Positions 49,468 to 59,012 are shown, numbered from the stretch's first letter. The stretch is 64,000 nt of DNA from Shewanella oneidensis MR-1 (GCF_000146165.2 NC_004347.2:4573029-4637028), one strand, 5' to 3'. Numbers and translations are program-made. Notes: a model not told the origin generated them from the letters alone.

Positions 49468-49528
49468 CTTGATGCCCTGTGATTGATGTTTGTTCGCACT
49501 TCCATCTGATCACACTTCAAGGTGCAAG
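49461..49528 (+). ncRNA. RNA-OUT-like antisense hairpin of copy B
   Basis: The same 68-base hairpin as in copies A and C, on the strand opposite the transposase; it covers the GTG start. By analogy to IS10 RNA-OUT it would repress translation. Confidence 0.55.
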
Positions 49529-49577
49529 TTCACTCTAATTTAATGATTTATCTGAAAATCATCAGGGGATTCTTCAG

Positions 49578-50150
49578 CATTGAATGTGAAGAGCGACAAG
49601 CTTGCAGCAAAAGGGAACGGTCTAACTTGATGACATCATAGGGCAATACCATCATACGTAAGAAATTACATTCTTGGGTGCCAAAATCATCCAGTACGAT
49701 GCTGGCTCCTCGTGCCCGTAACATTTCAATCAACTCATGCTGTTTATCATCTAATAAAGTGTGTTCTAACACTTCAAACCAAATGTTGATGCACAGCACT
49801 TTTGCTTGAAGCAACAGCATTTGTAATAAATTTTGATAAGTCACACTGTATGGCATGGGATTTAAATTAATGGACAGTATGCCAACGCCTTGATCGGCTA
49901 ATCGAGGTAAGTCTTTGATAATCGACCTCAACATCCATATATCAATGTGCAAAGAAGCATTTTTATCTAACAATAAAAAATCAATACCTGTATATGCATG
50001 ACGCTTGGCATCCCAACGGCGTGCGAGTGCTTCATATCCTATAACGGTTTTATCAACCCCGATAATAGGCTGATAAAAAGGCATAACTACATCAGACATA
50101 ATGCAGGTTGCAATATCTTCACTCACTTTTTTACGCTTAACTGACAGCAT
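49578..50150 (-). pseudogene. EAL-domain cyclic di-GMP phosphodiesterase, N-terminal part
   Basis: 191 residues from ATG 50150: MLSVKRKKVS, then the EAL motif as YEALARR, the segment NLNPMPYS, and catalytic DDFG (LDDFGTQECNF), Lys of IKLDRSLL. No receiver or GGDEF domain precedes it. It is cut by IS10-like copy B after HSM; rejoined with the fragment at 48063-48239 it gives about 250 residues, a full EAL domain. Position next to a fimbrial operon and a BvgAS-like pair suggests it lowered cyclic di-GMP to control the fimbriae. Confidence 0.88.
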
Positions 50151-50358
50151 AGATACCTACAGAATATTAATATATCTGATTTATTTTAACTAAATTGGCA
50201 CTCTCTTCTATCAGATAAATCCTAAAAACCACTGTTATTTATTATAGGACTATTCCTATTAACGCATAAGAATCATCCATATATGATATTGAAAAAATCA
50301 AACATTACCCCACTGCAACATCAACTTAGAAAATGAAATATAAGGTAACTCAATAATA

Positions 50359-51091
50359 ATGCGATTATATTTAGCGCTGTTTGGTATTATTTTTTATAGT
50401 TCTCAAGTTTATGCTGCGGCAGAAATAAGCATAGGCACCTTATTTGACTATATGCCTAGCAACAAAACCACTTATTTGAAAAAAATAATGAATATGGGCG
50501 ATTCGACTGCATTTATTAAAATATCGATTAACGAAATAAAATATGATGAAAATGGCCAACCCTATGAAGTGCCAGAACAAGAGGCAGAGAACCGTGCCTT
50601 GATAGCAAGCCCGTCTCGCTTAATTATTCCCGCCAAGGGAGTACAAGCAACGAGATTGTTATTCTTAGATAAAAAAGACACAGAACGTTACTTTAGAGTT
50701 CGCTTTATACCAGTACAGCAAAAAGACAATGATGGCTTTGATGAGCAAAAAACAGAACAAAAAACTGAACAAATTCGTGAAGAACTCTCCGCGGGAATAC
50801 AAATACTAACAGGTTATGGGGCATTTTTATTTATCACCCCAGACAACCCTAAATACTCGACTGAAATAACGGAAGACACAAATAGCGCAGAAATAAAAAA
50901 CAATGGCAATACGACTATTATTTTAGATTTTTTTGAATCATGTAACAAAAAAAAACAAAGAGTGTTCCACTGCGACCAAATTGCACATCTTACCCGGTTC
51001 AAAAAAACAGCTGGTAAAAAATAGTAACGAAAGCTATCACTTTCAATTGATTGAAGGTGATAAAACCAAAAGCATAGTTATTGGTAACTAA
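50359..51091 (+). pseudogene. Alpha-fimbrial (CS1/CFA-I type) periplasmic chaperone, frameshifted
   Basis: The open frame runs 50359-51024 (221 residues): signal peptide ending VYAAAE, then a chaperone-like Ig domain (AEISIGTLFDYMPSNK, RLIIPAKGVQATRLLFLDK, ERYFRVRFIPV). It terminates early after an A7 run at 51001-51007. With six A the frame would continue KKQLVKNSNESYHFQLIEG to a TAA at 51089, 243 residues, with a proper last strand. Hence a +1 slip most likely inactivated it, unless slippage corrects it. First gene of the fimbrial operon; the pilin follows. Confidence 0.8.
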
Positions 51092-51112
51092 TGCATCCTA
51101 AAGGAGACTGTA

Positions 51113-51264
51113 ATGAAAATATGGAAAGCGGCCCCAATAACCTTATTAGTGGCCATGAACTCATTTGCGGCTGAAAAGATTGAACATCAAGTCACTGTGA
51201 TTGCACAAATTCCGTCAGAGAACTTTTTTGTGCAACCAACAGGCAATGATAACTGGATCAACAG
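51113..51264 (+). pseudogene. CS1/CFA-I-type major pilin, N-terminal part
   Basis: AAAGGAG precedes the ATG. Signal peptide MKIWKAAPITLLVAMNSFAA, then the mature start EKIEHQVTVIAQIPSENFFV, typical of CooA/CfaB-type pilins (alternating strands after a Glu-Lys start). It reaches DNWIN and is interrupted by an IS1595-family element at the duplication ATCAACAG. The remaining pilin lies at 53652-53996 in the same native frame. Confidence 0.85.
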
Positions 51265-51305
51265 AAGGGCTATCCATTTAGCGCCACCAGTGTCAATATG
51301 TAGTA

Positions 51306-52226
51306 ATGAAAACTTCATCGTATTTATTAAAAGCTGGCGTCGATTACCCTACAAATTGGGACGAATTTGTTGATTGGTTTCATGATGAACAATCTTGCAC
51401 TAGCTACCTTTACGCACTTCGTTGGCCAAACGGATTCATTTGCCCAAGCTGTTCGAGCCATCAATCACCTTATCAGTTAAGTAATGGCAAGTTAAAATGT
51501 CATGCTTGCCGTTTTCAGTGTTCAGTAACATCAAGTACACTTTTTGACAAAACAAGAACCCCCATGAAAAGTTGGTTTGCAGCTGTCTGGTTTATTACAA
51601 ATCAAAAGAATGGGGTCAGCGCTCTTGGAGTCCAAAGGCTATTAGGTCTTGGGAGTTATCAAACTGCTTGGTCTTTAATGCACAAGTTAAGATATGCCAT
51701 GGTTGACCCTGAAAGAGATAAACTGTCCGGCATCGTAGAGGTTGACGAAACATTAATAGGTGGGGTCATTCCAAAATCATCTATTAAAAATCAACAGGGT
51801 AAGCGTAAAGCTATAGTTTTGGTGGCTGTTGAGCTGCTATCACCCTCTGGATTTGGGCGGATACGTTTAAGGCAAGTAGAAAGTGCAACTAAAGAACATA
51901 TCCATCAATTCATTCAAGATGTAATAGAGCCTGGTAGCACAATTTGTAGTGATGGTTCTCAAGCATACAAGCAAATAGACAAAAAAGGATATAAGCATAA
52001 TCGGATGGTGCATTTAGGTTCATCTGTACCTGCACATGAAACAATGGCTGGGGTGCATCGAGTCTCATCATTATGTAAAAGATGGCTTTTAGGTACGTAT
52101 CAAGGTGCGGTAAAGGCTAAGCAACTTGATTATTATTTAGATGAATTTACATTTCGCTTCAACAGAAGAAAGTCAGATTCTCGGGGATTATTATTCTACA
52201 GGTTGCTTGAGCAAGCAGTGCGCTGA
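51306..52226 (+). pseudogene. IS1595-family transposase, interrupted near its C-terminus
   Basis: The frame has an N-terminal zinc-binding region (CPSC...CHAC), then the ISXO2-like transposase core with VEVDETLIGG, ICSDGSQAY and MVHLGSS, and FTFRFNRRKS near the end. It runs into the IS10-like element at 52223; its native end resumes after the duplicated AGCAGTGCG at 53561 and stops at TAA 53607-53609, giving 318 residues. Only the last dozen residues are displaced, so residual activity is possible. Confidence 0.88.
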
Positions 52227-52271
52227 AGAATCCCCTGATGATTTTCAGATAAATCATTAAATTAGAGTGAA

Positions 52272-52339
52272 CTTGCACCTTGAAGTGTGATCAGATGGAA
52301 GTGCGAACAAACATCAATCACAGGGCATCAAGGTGCAAG
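52272..52339 (-). ncRNA. RNA-OUT-like antisense hairpin of copy C
   Basis: Perfect arms CTTGCACCTTGA (52272-52283) and TCAAGGTGCAAG (52328-52339) with an inner TGTGAT/ATCACA stem. A GATC lies in the loop half, as in the IS10 pIN region, where Dam methylation controls transcription. The GTG start of the transposase sits inside the right arm. Confidence 0.6.
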
Positions 52340-53547
52340 TGTTAACTATCTTACATCAATCTCTCTATCAACATTGTCCAGAAATCCATCAAAAGCGACT
52401 GAATACACTCATGGTCGCCTGCAAAGCCCTCATCAACGCGGATTGTCTCACCCTCACGCATTTAGGGCGGCACATTGATGGCACCAGCACTCATACTAAA
52501 CACTCAATAAAACGCATGGATAGATTATTGGGCAACCCGCACCTTCACCATGAAAGACTGGCTGTTTATCAGTGGCATGCAAAGTGGCTGCTAACAGCAC
52601 ATACGATGCCGACCATACTGGTGGATTGGTCTGATATGCGTGAAGGTCGTGAACTGATTGCACTACGCGCCTCTATTGCGATTAAGGGCCGCTCTATCAC
52701 GCTCTACGAGCGAACATTTCCGTTAGTACTACAAGGCACACAAACTGCCCATAATCAGTTTCTGAATGAACTCCATAAAGTGTTACCTGACAATATTACC
52801 CCGCTGATAGTCACTGACGCGGGCTTCCGTAATCCATGGTTTCGAAAAGTCGAGCAGCTCGGTTGGTATTGGCTGGGTCGTGTCAGAGGATTAAGTGTCT
52901 ATCGGCTGCACCCCTTCGGTCGCCAATTTTCGCTAAAAGCGCTTTATCCCAAAGCCAGTCGTCGCGCAAAACATGTTGGGCGAGTGGCGTTATCGGTAAA
53001 GAAACCCTTGTTATGCGAGATGGTATTGTTCAGGGCTCCAAGTAAAGGCAGAAAAGGTCAGCGAAGTACGACAACAGACTGTCACCATACGGCGCAATGG
53101 ACGTATGAACTGACCGCCAAAGAGCCTTGGGCACTGGTGACCAACTTGACCATAGAAGCCATGTCGCCTCAAAAACTGGTTAATATTTACCAAAAACGGA
53201 TGCAAATAGAAGAAACCTTTAGAGATTTAAAAAGCCCCGCTTATGGCTTTGGTTTACGTCATAGCAGAACACGTTATGCGGCGAGGATGGACATACTGCT
53301 ATTGATAGCATTATTGGTACAACTGGCATTTTGGTGGGTAGGATTATACGGAGAAACACAGCAATTACAGCGGCACTTCCAAGCCAACACGGTAAAGAAA
53401 AGGAATGTGCTATCAACAATCAGGATGGGCAAAGAACTGCTGCGGCGACGGCATGACTACCCCATATCAGCAGATGATTTGCTTTGTGCTGCGAAGAAAC
53501 TAGCCCAACTCTCATTAACTCATGGTTGTTGGGGCTATGAATTATGA
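52333..53547 (+). CDS. IS10-like transposase, copy C (apparently intact)
   Basis: A 404-residue IS4-family transposase starting at GTG 52333. IS10-like blocks: NTLMVACKALINADC, LVDWSDMREGREL (first catalytic Asp), LIVTDAGFRNPWF (second Asp), and YQKRMQIEETFRDLKSPAYG (catalytic Glu). It lacks the nonsense codon of copy A and the Gly-to-Ser change of copy B, so it is the best candidate for an active source. Confidence 0.95.
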   Translation: MQVLTILHQSLYQHCPEIHQKRLNTLMVACKALINADCLTLTHLGRHIDGTSTHTKHSIKRMDRLLGNPHLHHERLAVYQWHAKWLLTAHTMPTILVDWSDMREGRELIALRASIAIKGRSITLYERTFPLVLQGTQTAHNQFLNELHKVLPDNITPLIVTDAGFRNPWFRKVEQLGWYWLGRVRGLSVYRLHPFGRQFSLKALYPKASRRAKHVGRVALSVKKPLLCEMVLFRAPSKGRKGQRSTTTDCHHTAQWTYELTAKEPWALVTNLTIEAMSPQKLVNIYQKRMQIEETFRDLKSPAYGFGLRHSRTRYAARMDILLLIALLVQLAFWWVGLYGETQQLQRHFQANTVKKRNVLSTIRMGKELLRRRHDYPISADDLLCAAKKLAQLSLTHGCWGYEL

Positions 53548-53651
53548 GGGGATCCTACAGAGCAGTGCGTTCTAAGCCGATAACGTACCAATCAATTAAA
53601 AATCGATAACCACAATATATAGTGGTTGGTCGTGCTAAGTGGATAGCCCTT

Positions 53652-53996
53652 ATCAACAGCCAGCAAAAGTTAGCATATAACGTCCATACAAAAAAGCTAG
53701 ATCAATTAAATAAGCAACTAGAAGTGAAAAGTACCATTGGTGCTATTACGGGTTACTTATCAAACCCAGCCATTATCGCCAGTGGCAATGATAATATTGC
53801 ACTAACAGTTAAAGTGGGCGGTATTGAACTGAAGACGTCTGCGACAGAATTAGTCGATGTCGACAATGCTAAAACAGGTAAAACCCTTGCACTAGAGATC
53901 ATACCAACTGTCCCAGCAAGCGGCTATGTAGCAGGCAACTACCAAGGCATGGTCAATATGATTTTCGAATCGGAAGCGCCAATTAAAAAACCATAG
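53652..53996 (+). pseudogene. CS1/CFA-I-type major pilin, C-terminal part
   Basis: After removing the element and one ATCAACAG, the frame runs from DNWIN directly into SQQKLAYNVHTKK and ends SGYVAGNYQGMVNMIFE then SEAPIKKP. This matches the conserved pilin end (G.Y.G.V..I.). The rebuilt pilin is about 163 residues, the usual length. The break is therefore entirely due to the nested insertion. Confidence 0.88.
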
Positions 53997-54020
53997 AGAT
54001 TTATTAAGTTAAATTTCAAA

Positions 54021-54043
54021 AAAGCTCCCGCGAAGGGAGCTTT
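54021..54043 (+). terminator. Hairpin between pilin and usher genes
   Basis: AAAGCTCCC/GGGAGCTTT with a GCGAA loop, 24 bases after the pilin stop. Such partial terminators give an excess of pilin over usher transcripts in fimbrial operons. Confidence 0.75.
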
Positions 54044-54100
54044 ATTAATTTTCAAGTTAACGACTCATGCTTTTCATTTTTTCGATATGAGGCAACACAC

Positions 54101-56569
54101 TTGTCATCTTTGATCCTGACGATCCTGATCGCAACGCTAATCTTTAGCTCTTGCTCTTTGGCGAGTAATACGTCATCGGACTTGCTAAAGCTGCTAAAGC
54201 AATATCAAGACTTGCCTGATGGATTTTCTGAGCATTTTTTCAATGCCCCATTAACAGTAAGAATCACCATTGATAATAAATTGCTTGGCGAAGGTGAAAT
54301 AGTGTTAGGACTCGATACCAGTGTGCAACTATTAAAACTCATAGACGTGAGCGAAAGCGATCTTGACGAACGTCAGCAACAATTATGGATAGCGCAATTA
54401 AACCAAAAACATAAGTTGGGTTTGTGCCAAAAAGGCTGTCAGGGCGGCATATTAGCGATTGAATATAATTTGGAGAACTCTCAATTATCTATTTTAACGG
54501 CCAATATCGAAAAACAACCATCAAGCTCGCACTACTATGCCTTGCCTGAACAGGGAAGCTACGGCGCGCTATTTCGACGACAACTCAATTGGAGTCAATC
54601 CAATGAGAGCGATTACGCAGGCCGTTATAATTTGCAAGCCCAAGCAAGTATAGGCCAGTGGACCACACTGCTTGAAGGTGAAGTCACTCAAAATAATGAA
54701 GAGACACTCAACTCGACTATTCAACAGTTGTATACAGAACGTCAAAACGAAGGACACTTCTATCGACTCGGGTATTTCTCCCCTTATGCCCAAGGTTTAG
54801 TTCGTCAGCCCATCATTTATAGCGGCAGCTCACAAGCTGTGATGGGCGTGATGCTGGGTGACTCTAATCAGTTATTGGTCGATCAAGCCTATGCCAGTGC
54901 CACACCCATTTATGTCACTCCGAATCGTGCAGGTGTGGTAGAAATCTACCAAAATGGACAATTGATCAACTCGCAACAGATTAACGCGGGCTTACAAGCC
55001 ATTGATACAAAAGTATTACCATCTGGCATATATGAAGTTGAAATTCGTATTCTAGAAGATGGCCAAGTCACTGAACGTCGTCGAGAAATCATTAACAAAC
55101 CCATTCAATGGCAAAACACTGAAGAACCCTTTCGGGTGAACTTGTTTGCTGGAGAAAAGTTACAAGACATAACGAATTGGGATGATGAAAGCAGACGCGG
55201 ACTCAGCACAGGGGTACTCGCAAACTACTTATTAACACCGGCGATCATCCTCGGCGCAGCGGCCCAATTTGTTGATAAAGGTTGGCATTATAGCGTTTCG
55301 GCCGATTGGGACTGGAACCAACAACTGCGCTTTTTTGGTAACTGGGTGATGAATGATCAACAGGGCAGCGATTTTGATTTGCAAGCAGTTTATAGCTACA
55401 GGCAAGGTAGTTTTGTACTCAGCCATCAGCAACAACTCAGCCAATCGCAAAGCAGTGATATTACGAACTCTAATCCCAAAAAGACGAGTGCATCGCTGCA
55501 ACATAACCTAGGGAGAGGTCACTCTGTTTCTGCTTATTTGTCACATCAATCCGAGCAAGGTCAAGGCATTGACTTAGGTTGGCAGTACAGCGGCAAACTC
55601 TGGGGACGCCAAATGAGCTGGAGTTTAAATGCGTTCGATCGTCCCGGCAGCATTAACACTTCAGGCCAGCGCGACCAAGGCGGAGCACTTTATTTCAGTA
55701 TGAACTTAGGCGATCAAAAGCGTCGAATGGGTGGTGGCTTAGGCAGCAGAACTTCACGTTCTGGCGGGCAAGAACAGCATGCCTATGTTGATTACCAACA
55801 GCAACTAGACTGGCGTGGCATTGAAACCATAGGGATGGGACTAAACACGGATAGCTATGGTGTTGGCGCAACCGCCAATAGCCGCTTTAGCAACAATATT
55901 GTTAGCGGGGATGCCTATGCACAATCATCGTCCTATAACAGCGGCATCACAGGAGGTATCAACCTTGATAGTATGGTTGCACTAGGGCAACAGGGTAAAC
56001 TCGGCATCTCAGGCCAAAGCCAAAACCACGATGCGGGCATGATAATCGATGTCATGGCTGATACCCCTGACATCATTTTACAAGCAGAAGATGAGCACGG
56101 TGGCAGTGTCACCTTAAAGCCTGGACGCAACTTAGTGCCAGTGACCGCCTATCGCAGTGGTAGCGTACAACTCGCCATACAGGACTACGATGACACACCT
56201 TCAGTCATCCAACCGAGCGTATTGCATTACCACCTCAATAAGGGAGGCGTCAGTTACCAACAAATCAGAGTCATGAAGACTGTCACAGTGATTGGTCGCT
56301 TAGTAAATCAACAGGGATTGCCGCTTAAAGGCGCGCTCATCGCCAACCATGCGGGGCGCAGCCTGAGTGAGGCCGATGGCTTTTTTGCCGTAGAAATGAG
56401 TGAACGCCACCCGAGCTTGCAAGTGGAGTATCAAGGTGTACAAGAGTGCAACCTTGAACTCGATTTACACCGAGTAAAACGTGAACAGAACCTATTGCTA
56501 GTAGGCAATATCACTTGCAACGCCCAAGCATGGGCACAGCAAACATTAACAGAGAACCTAGCCAAGTGA
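54101..56569 (+). CDS. CS1-type (alpha) fimbrial usher
   Basis: An 822-residue outer-membrane protein starting at TTG 54101, with GAGG at an 8-base distance. Signal peptide ends around CSLAS. The N-terminal domain includes LDERQQQLWIAQLNQKHKLG and a CQKGC disulfide pair; the middle has beta-barrel and plug-like segments with long polar strands, and the end is a carboxy domain (VTVIGRLVNQQGLPLKGALI). Length is close to CooC/CfaC ushers. It is the only intact structural gene of the operon. Its TGA overlaps the GTG of the tip gene. Confidence 0.85.
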   Translation: MSSLILTILIATLIFSSCSLASNTSSDLLKLLKQYQDLPDGFSEHFFNAPLTVRITIDNKLLGEGEIVLGLDTSVQLLKLIDVSESDLDERQQQLWIAQLNQKHKLGLCQKGCQGGILAIEYNLENSQLSILTANIEKQPSSSHYYALPEQGSYGALFRRQLNWSQSNESDYAGRYNLQAQASIGQWTTLLEGEVTQNNEETLNSTIQQLYTERQNEGHFYRLGYFSPYAQGLVRQPIIYSGSSQAVMGVMLGDSNQLLVDQAYASATPIYVTPNRAGVVEIYQNGQLINSQQINAGLQAIDTKVLPSGIYEVEIRILEDGQVTERRREIINKPIQWQNTEEPFRVNLFAGEKLQDITNWDDESRRGLSTGVLANYLLTPAIILGAAAQFVDKGWHYSVSADWDWNQQLRFFGNWVMNDQQGSDFDLQAVYSYRQGSFVLSHQQQLSQSQSSDITNSNPKKTSASLQHNLGRGHSVSAYLSHQSEQGQGIDLGWQYSGKLWGRQMSWSLNAFDRPGSINTSGQRDQGGALYFSMNLGDQKRRMGGGLGSRTSRSGGQEQHAYVDYQQQLDWRGIETIGMGLNTDSYGVGATANSRFSNNIVSGDAYAQSSSYNSGITGGINLDSMVALGQQGKLGISGQSQNHDAGMIIDVMADTPDIILQAEDEHGGSVTLKPGRNLVPVTAYRSGSVQLAIQDYDDTPSVIQPSVLHYHLNKGGVSYQQIRVMKTVTVIGRLVNQQGLPLKGALIANHAGRSLSEADGFFAVEMSERHPSLQVEYQGVQECNLELDLHRVKREQNLLLVGNITCNAQAWAQQTLTENLAK

Positions 56570-56943
56570 ATTATCGTTACGCTTTATATGCCTTGATGGG
56601 ATATCTACTACTCAGCCCATTAACAGAGGCAGCTACCATTCAAGTTACTGCTGAATATAAACCTGCGCCCTATGATATTAATGGCAGTAAGTTTATTAAC
56701 ACGACACCATGTTCAGTAGAATGGCAAGCGGAAGGATTCTGGTGTAACGGCACTGCCTCACTAGAAAAAGAGCAGGCTATAAATATACCAATAAAGATGA
56801 CCTCACGACTCGTCAGCAATGATGATAAATTGGAGCATGCCATTACCTATCAGAAATTTACAGGCGAAAAGACCGTTGAGTTAACTAAAAAAGGTGGAGG
56901 TTTGTTCTGGTCTAATCCCATCGGACACTTAATTTTGAGACAG
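56566..56943 (+). pseudogene. CS1-type fimbrial tip protein, N-terminal part
   Basis: Start GTG 56566 overlaps the usher TGA (GTGA). Signal peptide NYRYALYALMGYLLLSPLTEA, then TIQVTAEYKPAPYDI. The frame enters the IS3-family element after HLILRQ. The remaining protein is encoded from about 58139. In CooD-type proteins the tip subunit initiates fimbria assembly and carries the adhesin. Confidence 0.78.
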
Positions 56944-56969
56944 TATGGTCAATAAATTAAGAGGTCTAT

Positions 56970-57260
56970 ATGAGTCTGAAAAAATCACATAAGAGTTATC
57001 CGCAGGCATTTAAAGATGAAGCCGTCTTGATGGTGCTGGAGCAAGGTTATAGCGTTGCCGATGCGGCAAAGTCTCTTGGAGTTAGCACGAGCCTGCTTTA
57101 CAACTGGAAGGAAAAACACGAAGCCCTGCAACAAGGCATCACCTTAGAAGAGTCTGAGCGTGATGAGTTGAAGCGATTGCGTAGAGAAAACAAAGAATTA
57201 CGCATGGAGAAAGAAATTCTAAAAAAGGCAAGCGCCTTCTTTGCGAGAGAAATGAAGTAA
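56970..57260 (+). CDS. IS3-family OrfA
   Basis: A 96-residue helix-turn-helix protein (YPQAFKDEAVLMVLEQGYSV, SLGVSTSLLYNWKEKH) with a leucine-zipper tail (LKRLRRENKELRMEKEIL). AAGAGG precedes the ATG. The A6G slippery heptamer is at 57221-57227; a -1 shift there fuses it to OrfB without meeting a stop. Confidence 0.92.
   Translation: MSLKKSHKSYPQAFKDEAVLMVLEQGYSVADAAKSLGVSTSLLYNWKEKHEALQQGITLEESERDELKRLRRENKELRMEKEILKKASAFFAREMK
57221..57227 (+). promoter_or_regulatory. Programmed -1 frameshift site of the IS3-family element
   Basis: AAAAAAG near the end of orfA. Shifting -1 here gives an open frame through LKKGKRLLCERNEVRFRFIK into OrfB, the standard way IS3 elements make the OrfAB transposase. 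Confidence 0.75.
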
Positions 57261-57319
57261 GATTTCGTTTCATCAAACTGCAATCTCACCTGTTTCCCAT
57301 AACACTGTTATGTCGAGTA

Positions 57320-58129
57320 ATGAGTGTCAGTAAGTCAGGCTATTACGATTGGCATAAACGCCCTGCAAACGTGATAAGCGTTGAAACACTGAAGCTTTAT
57401 CGCCTTGTTCGACAGCTATTTAAGCAAAGTCGAGGCAGCTTAGGGAATCGTGAAATGGTGAAGAAATTGCGCAAGGAAGGCTACCAGGTTGGTCGCTATC
57501 TCGTTCGTAAAATTATGCACCGCCTTCGACTCAAAGCAACCCAGCGATGTGCTTACAAGGTGACGACACAGCGAAAACACTCAGATGCAGTGGCTGATAA
57601 CCTGTTAAACATGAACTTTAATCCAGTATCGGCTAATCAGGTCTGGGCGGGTGACGTGACCTATTTAAAGACGGGTGAAGGCTGGATGTACTTAGCTGTG
57701 GTGATGGATTTATATTCACGCCGGATTGTGGGATGGCGCATAGACAAACGCATGACCACAGATTTGATATCCAAGGCATTAATAAAAGCCTACAACCTGC
57801 GACAACCAGCGCGAGGGCTGGTATTTCACAGTGACCGAGGCTCGCAATATACCAGTAAACAATTCGGTAGGCTGCTATCGAGCTATGGTATCCGAGCCAG
57901 CATGGGTGATGTGGGTGCGTGTTGGGATAATGCCGTTGTTGAGCGATTCTTTGGTAGCTTGAAACACGATTGGATTTTTAAAGTTGCTCAACCAACAAGG
58001 GAGTTTATGAAGCAAGATGTGACGGCTTACATCAAATATTACAACTTGGAGCGACTTCATTCTGCTAATAACGATCTGTCACCTGTAGAGTTTGAGAATT
58101 CTCAAGTAAAAGTGTCCAGTTTGGGTTGA
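57320..58129 (+). CDS. IS3-family OrfB (transposase catalytic part)
   Basis: 269 residues from ATG 57320, with the frame open further upstream as expected for fusion to OrfA. Integrase-like DDE core: VWAGDVTYLKTGEGW (first Asp), FHSDRGSQYTS (second Asp), and DNAVVERFFGSLKHDW (Glu). Intact. Confidence 0.95.
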   Translation: MSVSKSGYYDWHKRPANVISVETLKLYRLVRQLFKQSRGSLGNREMVKKLRKEGYQVGRYLVRKIMHRLRLKATQRCAYKVTTQRKHSDAVADNLLNMNFNPVSANQVWAGDVTYLKTGEGWMYLAVVMDLYSRRIVGWRIDKRMTTDLISKALIKAYNLRQPARGLVFHSDRGSQYTSKQFGRLLSSYGIRASMGDVGACWDNAVVERFFGSLKHDWIFKVAQPTREFMKQDVTAYIKYYNLERLHSANNDLSPVEFENSQVKVSSLG

Positions 58130-58138
58130 CCAGTACAG

Positions 58139-59012
58139 TTTCTCTCATAGAATGAAGTTTAAATTAACGCAAATTGGCGCAAGTCAAACACCAAATATTA
58201 TAAAAGAAGCTGGCACAAGTGGGACACTTTGGCTAGAAAAAACTGTGCAGGGTGATTGTAGTTTTAGACAACAAACTTGGGCTAGCCCAAGTTTATTTGA
58301 ATATTTCTATGATATAAAGAATGCCAACCAAAAATTAGGGGGGATTTGTTACAACAATATATTTAACACTACATTCACCTCAAAAAATATTACCCTTCAA
58401 AGGATTTATATTGGTTATAAACTGCAACTTCCCGATCCTTTAAAAATGGAAAATGGCACTTATAAGGGCAGCTTAACCTTGAGTCTTGGACGCAATAAAG
58501 ATCTCGATTTTGGTGATGCAACCTATTCTGACTCAAACGTAACGATAGAATTTACCTTAAGGGTCACACATCAACTTAAGGTTGAATTCCCTGCTGGCAG
58601 CAATAAAGTAATCTTGCAACCGCCCAAGGGCTGGGCACCATGGATGAACAGCGGGAAAACACCGCCCAACTTAAAGGCTGAATTGCCGTTTAAGTTTTGG
58701 TTTAGCGCACCATTTGATGTTTCATTGAGTTATTGCCAATATCAAAAAAATGGCCAATGCCAACTCAACAACATTAAAAACAGTCACAAAACAAATATTG
58801 AAATCAGTTATATCAATGGTGAAGGGAAATCATATCCGCTATCAACATCAAAGTACAAGTTTACAAATACAGATGGAACATATATCAATGTTGCAAGAAA
58901 ATTTTTATTTGAAATTAGCAAAACCAACTTAACTGAAATGATGAAATATCCAGGAAGCACTTACCAAGGGGATGTAACGATTATGTTCGAGGCTGAAATT
59001 CCTCCACTTTAA
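58139..59012 (+). pseudogene. CS1-type fimbrial tip protein, C-terminal part
   Basis: From ATG 58152 the frame gives 286 residues, with GTLWLEKTVQGDCSF, the Cys pairs of the tip subunit (CSF...CYNN; CQYQKNGQC), and the pilin-like C-terminus YPGSTYQGDVTIMFEAEIPPL, which serves as the donor strand interface. Removing the IS3 element plus ACAG leaves this half one base out of frame with the N-terminal half, so either another small indel exists or the IS end is placed slightly wrong. Confidence 0.78.

Larger units (their letters stand above)
48240..49577 (-). mobile_element. IS10-like IS4-family element, copy B (1338 bp) with 9-bp target duplication
   Basis: Same termini as copy A. Flanked by a perfect 9-bp duplication CATTGAATG at 48231-48239 and 49578-49586, showing simple insertion into the EAL gene. 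Confidence 0.96.
52223..53560 (+). mobile_element. IS10-like IS4-family element, copy C (1338 bp) with 9-bp target duplication
   Basis: Begins CTGAAGAATCCCCT, ends AGGGGATCCTACAG. Flanked by AGCAGTGCG at 52214-52222 and 53561-53569. Inserted in the transposase gene of the IS1595-family element, so it is the younger event of the two. Confidence 0.96.
51265..53651 (+). mobile_element. IS1595-family element (about 1040 bp) containing a nested IS10-like element
   Basis: Terminal inverted repeats AAGGGCTATCCATTTAGC (left) and AAGGGCTATCCACTTAGC (reverse complement of right). An 8-bp duplication ATCAACAG lies at 51257-51264 and 53652-53659. Without the nested 1338-bp element and its 9-bp duplication the unit is 1040 bp. 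It is inserted in the major pilin gene. Confidence 0.92.
56944..58134 (+). mobile_element. IS3-family element, about 1191 bp
   Basis: Ends are TATGGTCAA (left) and, reversed, ACTGGTCAA (right), next to a possible 4-bp duplication ACAG at 56940-56943 and 58135-58138. The left repeat is degenerate, so the exact end is uncertain by a few bases. It carries overlapping orfA and orfB. Confidence 0.8.

Noticed and set aside
51265..51373. End of the 86-codon pilin frame as part of a real protein
   Set aside because: These codons lie inside the IS1595-family element; the native pilin continues at 53652.
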